NCBI RefSeq assembly: GCF_007830295.1
Contig: NZ_VLKC01000002.1
Location: forward strand, 4,227,185 to 4,291,184
Length of the DNA: 64,000 bases
Source: Sporomusa sp. KB1
Lineage (GTDB): Bacteria; Bacillota; Negativicutes; Sporomusales; Sporomusaceae
Direction: 5' to 3'
A model generated the notes under the pieces. It worked only from the letters and a program-made list of their open reading frames with translations, searched no databases and was not told where the DNA came from. The number at the start of each line of letters is the position of its first letter. Position 1 is the stretch's first letter. Of the stretch, positions 58,762-64,000 are shown piece by piece. Both the position numbers and the translations under genes were made by a program.

Positions 58762-61404
58762 ATGGGAATCGGAGCCTATCTGATTGACGGTGCTGAGATA
58801 TTACTGGCTCACACTGCGAAGAAGGGAACAGGGAAAGAGCCGGAATCACTTATCGAGCATTCTAATTTAGTGCTTCACTATGTAGATAAGCTTTCTGAGC
58901 ACAATGGATTATCGTCGGCCATTCAAAGAGCTGTAGCAAACCTGACCGTGCAGGATGAGCCGCTGACTCTTGCGGCCCAATATTGGGTTGTCAAATGTTT
59001 TAGGCAAGCCATATATTTGCATGATCTAGGTAAAATCAATCCTGTATTCCAGAAGAAAAAAATGGGTAATCAGCAAATAGAAAAGCTATCCCTGCCAGGG
59101 GATTCTAATCACGCACTCCTATCTGCGCTACTGTACCTGGATATTCATCTTGCCGAGCTTGATGAAATTGAATTTCCCGGGGCTAATTCGTTGGTGGGCA
59201 ATTTCATGAAGCAAGTGCTATACGTATTTGCCTATGTTATTTCACGACACCATACGTATCTGGCGAATATAGAAGAACCGGATGGCGAAGAAACCAGTTT
59301 TGAAAAACAGCTGCAGTTGTTGCAGAAAAAAATTCAGCGCTATCCTGGCTATGTGCATTACTACCGGTATAAAGAGAGGCTGTGTTCTAGAGAAATCATT
59401 GCAGAGATGTTGAAGAGCAGATATCAACGCTTTACTGATACACATTCACCTTTTCCTTTTTATGTTTTAGCGAAATTGCTATATTCCACTATGGCAGCCT
59501 GTGATTTTTATGCTACTTATGCCTATGACGCAGAAAGAAGTCTGGAGTTTCAGTATTTTAGCAAGAAGCAAGAGCTTCGGCCTGTACTTGAGGCCTTTCA
59601 CAACACCGAAATCTATCGTGGTGTACAAGAGTTACGCAATAATCCGCAGACCACAACGCTTAGTCCTATTAACAGATTGCGGTCAGCTTTGTTTTTAGCT
59701 ACAGAAGCAGAGCTGCTGCGCAATTTGGATAAGCAGCTATATTATCTGGAGGCTCCTACAGGTTCCGGCAAGACGTATATGTCGATTAATTTAGGATTAA
59801 AATTGCTAAACAGCGAATTAGGGCTTAATAAGTTAATCTATGTGTTTCCTTTTAACGCATTGATTGAGCAGACTAAGCTGACCTTAGATAAGATTTTTCC
59901 AGATGAACTGCGCAACCAATACCCTATGCCTGTAATCAATTCAATAACACCGATCATAAGTAAAAAAGAAGAAGCTGCTGAAACTGGCAATGGAGAAACA
60001 GAGCCGGACTTTGACTACAAGTCAGTATTGCTGCAGCGGCAAATGCTGCAATATCCGGTGATGCTGACTTCTCATGTTAACTTTTTTAATTATCTGTTTG
60101 GGCTGGGAAGAGAGTCCAATTTGGCTTTTACTCATTTGTGCAACAGTGTTGTTATTCTAGATGAGATCCAAAGCTATAAAAATGCAATCTGGAAAGAAAT
60201 CATTCATTTTTTACAGTCCTTTGCCAAGCTGTTGAATATGAAAATAATTATCATGTCAGCCACTTTGCCTAATTGGGATTTGTTAGTAGCGGGAGAAAGC
60301 GATACATGTTCTCTAGTTACTGAGCGAGAACAATATTTTCAAAACCCATTATTCCGCAATCGGGTGCAGCTGCATTTTGAACTTCTCGAGAAAAAAGTCA
60401 TAACGGAAGAGGAATTGCTGGCCGAAGTACTCAAAAAACTCAAAGACCGGCAGGCGCAGGGAAAATCTACCCGCTTATTGATTGAATTTATTACGAAGGG
60501 TGCTGCAAGAAGTTTTTATCGATGCCTGCAGTCAGCGAAGCTGGACATCCCTTTATTTGAGTTGACAGGTGATGACAGCAATTTATTGCGAAAAGAAGTT
60601 TTAAAACAACTTAGCAAGGATGAAAAAGACAATTTTTATTTGCCGAATGCCATAGTTGTGGCCACTCAGGTGATTGAAGCGGGTGTTGATATCGATATGG
60701 ATATTGGCTTCAAGGATAGTTCCATGCTTGACAGTGAAGAACAGTTTTTGGGGCGAATCAATCGTTCGTGTTTGCGTCCGGATTGCCACGCTTACTTTTT
60801 TAATATGGTTAAAACAACACTCATCTATCGCGCCGACCAGCGTACGGCCTATGATCTGCAAGACGAGGGCTGTCAAAAAATGTTGCAGGACAAGGACTTT
60901 AGCGGTTTTTATCATTTGATAATGGAAAAGATTAATGCGGAGCGACAAAAAGCTAATTTGAAAAACTGGTCCTATTTTACCGCCAGTGTGCAACAATTAC
61001 AGTTTAAAGAAGTAGAAGAGGCAATGCGGCTAATTACAGAAAAACAGTATACCTTGTTTATTGCTCATGCGGTGGCTTATAAAAATGAGGACGGCGAAGC
61101 AGAGCAACTGGATGGGGCGCAAGTCTGGGAAAAATTCAAGGTTCTTTTGGCGGATCGGGAAATGGAATACGCTGAGCGAATCGTGAAACTTTCACAAATT
61201 AAAGAGAAAATGGCCTATTTTACTTTTAATTATGGGATTCAGCATAGCGGCAAGCAAACACCACCTCAATTTTATACTGAAGTAGTTGGCACGCTATATT
61301 ACGTACCCGATGGTGAACGTTTTATGGAATTGGATAAAAATACAGGGGCGAAGAAGTTTAACCGTCAGGCTTATATCGGTGAGGAGGTGTCGCCGCTCTT
61401 ATGA
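58762..61404 (+). CDS. cas3: CRISPR helicase-nuclease Cas3
   Basis: 880 residues. N-terminal HD nuclease (H33; HD at 87-88 in YLHDLGKINP; later histidines), then an SF2 helicase: Walker A EAPTGSGKTY about residue 330, DEIQ about 465, SATLP, and ATQVIEAGVDIDMD. Recruited by Cascade, it unwinds and degrades target DNA. ATG 58762 follows AAAGGAG. HD and helicase are fused in the normal order. Confidence 0.95.
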   Translation: MGIGAYLIDGAEILLAHTAKKGTGKEPESLIEHSNLVLHYVDKLSEHNGLSSAIQRAVANLTVQDEPLTLAAQYWVVKCFRQAIYLHDLGKINPVFQKKKMGNQQIEKLSLPGDSNHALLSALLYLDIHLAELDEIEFPGANSLVGNFMKQVLYVFAYVISRHHTYLANIEEPDGEETSFEKQLQLLQKKIQRYPGYVHYYRYKERLCSREIIAEMLKSRYQRFTDTHSPFPFYVLAKLLYSTMAACDFYATYAYDAERSLEFQYFSKKQELRPVLEAFHNTEIYRGVQELRNNPQTTTLSPINRLRSALFLATEAELLRNLDKQLYYLEAPTGSGKTYMSINLGLKLLNSELGLNKLIYVFPFNALIEQTKLTLDKIFPDELRNQYPMPVINSITPIISKKEEAAETGNGETEPDFDYKSVLLQRQMLQYPVMLTSHVNFFNYLFGLGRESNLAFTHLCNSVVILDEIQSYKNAIWKEIIHFLQSFAKLLNMKIIIMSATLPNWDLLVAGESDTCSLVTEREQYFQNPLFRNRVQLHFELLEKKVITEEELLAEVLKKLKDRQAQGKSTRLLIEFITKGAARSFYRCLQSAKLDIPLFELTGDDSNLLRKEVLKQLSKDEKDNFYLPNAIVVATQVIEAGVDIDMDIGFKDSSMLDSEEQFLGRINRSCLRPDCHAYFFNMVKTTLIYRADQRTAYDLQDEGCQKMLQDKDFSGFYHLIMEKINAERQKANLKNWSYFTASVQQLQFKEVEEAMRLITEKQYTLFIAHAVAYKNEDGEAEQLDGAQVWEKFKVLLADREMEYAERIVKLSQIKEKMAYFTFNYGIQHSGKQTPPQFYTEVVGTLYYVPDGERFMELDKNTGAKKFNRQAYIGEEVSPLL

Positions 61405-61895
61405 GAATAACAGGCACCATTGTTAATTATTATATCCATTGCAAGCGGCAGTGCTGGCTTTTTGCTTATAAGATGAATTTCGAAGATGATAGCGAAGATG
61501 TGCGTATCGGGCGCATATTACATGAAATTCGCAGCGAAGGACGCACTAATACGGAGATTCAAATTGAAGGTATTAAAGTTGATAAAATGACTGAAGAGTA
61601 TGTTGTAGAGTTGAAAAAATCGGATGCTGATGTGGAGGCTACAAAATGGCAGACTCTGTATTATCTGTACATACTCAAACAAAAGGGCTTGGAACGTAAA
61701 GGGAGACTGGAGTTTATTGAGCGCAACAAGCAAACGCACAAAACTGTTGAACTGGAGTTGGACAATCCTACGGAATTAAAATTGATTAGTTTATTGGAAG
61801 AAATAGAAGTGTATTTGCAACAAGATAAGCCGGTGCCGGCAATTTATGCCAAGAAATGTGAGCGCTGTGCTTACTATGCCTATTGTTATATTTAA
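61401..61895 (+). CDS. cas4: Adaptation nuclease Cas4
   Basis: 164 residues. Cysteines C14 and C18 near the start (YIHCKRQCW) and C153, C156, C162 near the end (CERCAYYAYC) ligate the iron-sulphur cluster; between them lies a PD-(D/E)XK nuclease core (KVDKM, VVELKKS, WQTLYYLYIL). Cas4 trims prespacers and checks the PAM. It overlaps the end of cas3 by 4 bases. Confidence 0.94.
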   Translation: MRITGTIVNYYIHCKRQCWLFAYKMNFEDDSEDVRIGRILHEIRSEGRTNTEIQIEGIKVDKMTEEYVVELKKSDADVEATKWQTLYYLYILKQKGLERKGRLEFIERNKQTHKTVELELDNPTELKLISLLEEIEVYLQQDKPVPAIYAKKCERCAYYAYCYI

Positions 61896-61908
61896 GGAGG
61901 GATGAAGG

Positions 61909-62919
61909 TTGGCAAAATCAGCTCCGACTACGCGCTATATTCGCACGCCGGGAACCTTAGGGCGTGAAGACAATTCATTGACATTTCGCAATGAAAAGGG
62001 TATTACGCACATTCCGATAAATGGGCTGAAAGAGCTTTATTTATTGAATGAGATATCGTTGAATAGCAAGCTGTTCACCTTTTTATCAATGGCAAATATT
62101 ACAGTCCACTTTTTCGATTACTATGGACAATTTCGCGGTACTTTCTATCCTAAAGAAGCTCGGGTGAGTGGTAAAGTGATGCTCTTGCAGGCGAAGGCTT
62201 GTTTGGAAAATCGCCTGCCGATCGCAGTTGCCTTCGTTGGAGCGATTGCGGCCAACATTCACGAGGTACTGTACCATTACTTCAAGCATGGCAATAAAGA
62301 AATCAAACCCTACTTGGATTGGTTAAAAAATGACGTGCCTGATTTATTGCCTAAAATAAAAAAAGTTCCTACCCTCCTAAGTTTAGAGGGGGAAATCTGG
62401 CGGCGCTTTTATGAAACTTTTCAATTGATTTTGCCTGAGGACTTTGTGATGAATCGCAGAGTGAAGCGGCCTCCTGACAATCCCATCAATGCACTGGTCA
62501 GTTTTGGTAACACAATCCTGTATACAAAAACGATATCGCAAATCTATCATACGCATTTGGATCAGACGATCAGCTTTCTGCACGAGCCCAGTGACCGTCG
62601 CTTCTCGTTGAGCCTGGATTTGTCAGAAGCATTCAAACCATTGATTGTTTTTCGTACTATTTTTGAAGTTGTTAACAATAGAAGAATTCAGGTCAGTAAG
62701 CACTTTGACAAGAAATATAATTACTGCTTATTAAACGAGGCGGGACGTGATGTATTCATTACCGCCATGGAAGAACGCTTACAACAGGTATTTGAGCATG
62801 GCACGATGAAGCGAAAAATAAGCTATCTGACTGCGATCAAATATGATGCTTACAAGCTGAAAAAGCATGTTGTCGAGGGAACTCCATTTACACCTTTTCT
62901 GGAAAAAGACCGGAGGTAA
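61909..62919 (+). CDS. cas1: Integrase Cas1
   Basis: 336 residues from TTG 61909 after AAGGAGGG. Typical type I-B Cas1: a beta-rich N-terminus and an all-helical catalytic domain with the metal ligands in the segments NPINALVSFGNTILYTKT and LHEPSDRRFSLSLDLSEAFK (His and Asp near residue 225-240). Inserts new spacers at the leader end together with Cas2. Confidence 0.95.
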   Translation: MAKSAPTTRYIRTPGTLGREDNSLTFRNEKGITHIPINGLKELYLLNEISLNSKLFTFLSMANITVHFFDYYGQFRGTFYPKEARVSGKVMLLQAKACLENRLPIAVAFVGAIAANIHEVLYHYFKHGNKEIKPYLDWLKNDVPDLLPKIKKVPTLLSLEGEIWRRFYETFQLILPEDFVMNRRVKRPPDNPINALVSFGNTILYTKTISQIYHTHLDQTISFLHEPSDRRFSLSLDLSEAFKPLIVFRTIFEVVNNRRIQVSKHFDKKYNYCLLNEAGRDVFITAMEERLQQVFEHGTMKRKISYLTAIKYDAYKLKKHVVEGTPFTPFLEKDRR

Positions 62920-62926
62920 GCATATT

Positions 62927-63208
62927 ATGGCAAAAAATTATAATTATGTTATTCTTGTCTATGATATTGGTGAGAAGCGTGTAGGAAAAGTATTTAAGAT
63001 ATGTAAGAAGTATTTGGTTCCTTTCCAAAAGTCGGTTTTTCGCGGCGAAATTACTCCTGCAAATTTAATTAAACTTCGAAGTGAACTTCAAAAAGTCATT
63101 GATAAAAAAGTTGATTTTGTAGCTCTTTTTAAAATGACCGGTGATTATGTATTTGATGAAGAAGTTATCGGAGTTCGTATCCATGATCAAGAATCAATGT
63201 TACTGTAA
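62927..63208 (+). CDS. cas2: Cas2
   Basis: 93 residues from ATG 62927 after GGAGGT. Ferredoxin-like fold with the family start YVILVYDIGEKRVGKVFK (Asp at the end of strand 1) and FKMTGDYVFDEEVIG at the end. Forms the Cas1-Cas2 integration complex. Last gene of the cas operon. A longer frame reaching back into cas1 is rejected. Confidence 0.95.
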   Translation: MAKNYNYVILVYDIGEKRVGKVFKICKKYLVPFQKSVFRGEITPANLIKLRSELQKVIDKKVDFVALFKMTGDYVFDEEVIGVRIHDQESMLL

Positions 63209-63388
63209 GAAATTTCCCAACCGGCATAATCTCTAGGTGAGGCTTGCGCCCAAGAGTTATAAGGGATGAAGAGTAATCTTGGGGTAAGTGCTTACATGTT
63301 GCTCTCCGGTTGGGAAAATATTGCGAAACCCTTGCAAACGTTGTATTGTATAGCTATAGGTGTTTTTGCAAAGCTTGATTTTATTGGC
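63209..63388 (+). promoter_or_regulatory. CRISPR leader with promoter
   Basis: TTGCAA (63332-63337), a 17-base spacer, TATAGG (63355-63360) would start pre-crRNA near 63367, about 22 bases before the first repeat. The leader also carries a 12-bp perfect inverted repeat: TTTCCCAACCGG (63213-63224) with CCGGTTGGGAAA (63306-63317), enclosing smaller stems. Confidence 0.7.
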
Positions 63389-63998
63389 CTTTGACCGTAA
63401 CATGGATGTATTGAAACAGATACGCCGCCGACAACATTCGATACCTGCGTTCTTTGACCGTAACATGGATGTATTGAAACTATCTGAGCACCCATCGGGA
63501 TAAACAGCGGTTAATCCTTTGACCGTAACATGGATGTATTGAAACTAGATTTTGTTATCGATCCGCTTGTAGGAATCTTTCTTTGACCGTAACATGGATG
63601 TATTGAAACAGATAGAAATCCTGTTTAATCTGTTCGCGTTTGTCCCTTTGACCGTAACATGGATGTATTGAAACGCGGGAACACCTGTTTTTTCTGATAC
63701 TTGTTGAGCCCTTTGACCGTAACATGGATGTATTGAAACTATGTTTCGCAGGCGGCGTTTACTGCTGGAAATGGCTTTGACCGTAACATGGATGTATTGA
63801 AACAATTAGGCTCTGTTATGCTATGGAAACCACCGTTATCTTTGACCGTAACATGGATGTATTGAAACCCGGTTACAGGCGGTCCCTGAGTAGGAGGCAA
63901 TAATCTTTGACCGTAACATGGATGTATTGAAACTCTGATTTGCTAGCCTGTTGTGTTACCGTTGTTGGCCTTTGACCGTAACATGGATGTATTGAAAC
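63389..63998 (+). CRISPR. Type I-B CRISPR array (10 repeats, 9 full spacers, continues past the window)
   Basis: Ten identical 29-bp repeats start at 63389, 63452, 63517, 63581, 63646, 63711, 63775, 63840, 63905 and 63970. Each begins CTTTGACCGTAAC and ends ATGTATTGAAAC; the last 8 bases ATTGAAAC are the typical 5' crRNA handle, so transcription is on the plus strand from the leader. Spacers are 34-36 bp. No decayed repeat is present, as expected at the leader end. The array is cut by the window edge. No spacer matched anything else noticed in the window. Confidence 0.99.
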
Positions 63999-64000
63999 AA

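Noticed and set aside
63209..63320. TAGGTGAGGC in the leader recalls the start of an M-box magnesium riboswitch
   Set aside because: Only about ten bases agree; the remaining M-box core is absent and no Mg transporter follows.
63257..63805. Long minus-strand reading frames across the CRISPR array
   Set aside because: They only translate repeats and spacers (repeating the same short peptide) and have no ribosome site.

Overview
The window reads as a stretch of chromosome from an anaerobic, spore-forming, outer-membrane-bearing Firmicute (class Negativicutes, Sporomusa/Pelosinus type). The evidence is the co-occurrence of sporulation genes (gpr, spoIIP) and the classical Firmicutes neighbourhood comEA-comEC-holA-rpsT-gpr-spoIIP-lepA-hemW-hrcA-dnaK-dnaJ-prmA-rsmE-mtaB-rpsU-yqeY with a TonB / TonB-dependent outer-membrane receptor operon. 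This assignment is an inference from gene content; no rRNA or tRNA gene was seen.

Layout. 0-2.8 kb: a radical SAM protein and a CoA-ligase-like protein of the TrsS/DVU_1553 type. 3.0-5.7 kb: lemA plus an OmpR-type response regulator and its histidine kinase, preceded by three 11-bp-phased TTCA half sites. 6.4-12.4 kb: a TonB-dependent uptake operon (tonB, receptor, FecCD permease, methyltransferase, lipoprotein binding protein) that lacks an ABC ATPase. 12.7-14.6 kb, minus strand: a sodium:solute symporter and a HutP-like RNA-binding regulator. 14.9-35.7 kb: the competence, sporulation, translation and heat-shock core. A perfect CIRCE operator precedes hrcA, and a thermosome-like group III chaperonin lies between hrcA and grpE. 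36.3-39.0 kb: nfeD-floA. 39.2-42.2 kb: a secreted serine hydrolase of atypical composition and a Zn-dependent phospholipase C family protein. 42.3-46.1 kb: a second, divergent GrpE/Hsp70/J-protein set whose J domain lacks HPD. 46.3-52.1 kb: glycogen metabolism (starch-binding module, glgC, glgP, PPi-type PFK) with a scar of a second glgC-like gene. 52.4-53.6 kb: a secreted hypothetical protein and a decayed TctC gene.

53.7-64.0 kb is the defence region: a complete type I-B cas operon (cas6-cas8b-cas7-cas5-cas3-cas4-cas1-cas2), a leader with a promoter, and a CRISPR array (10 identical 29-bp repeats, 9 complete spacers) that runs off the window. Upstream of cas6 are two unlisted-type elements. 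The first is a 30-codon hydrophobic ORF with a strong ribosome site, a 5' hairpin and a convergent promoter, which looks like a type I toxin-antitoxin pair. The second is a stand-alone mini-array: degenerate repeat, pseudo-spacer, degenerate repeat, terminator. Its pseudo-spacer matches the cas leader in 14 of its first 17 positions. The match starts exactly at spacer position 1 next to a TCG PAM-like triplet, and two of the three mismatches fall at positions 6 and 12, which Cascade does not read. This is the signature expected of a crRNA-like regulator (CreR or CreA) that makes Cascade repress its own operon, and it is the most interesting signal in the window. Cas8b also carries a well-placed internal start for a nested Cas11b.

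Start sites were chosen by ribosome-binding sites; many ORFs have longer upstream extensions that were trimmed. All functional calls are by recognition of motifs and family resemblance by eye; nothing was searched.
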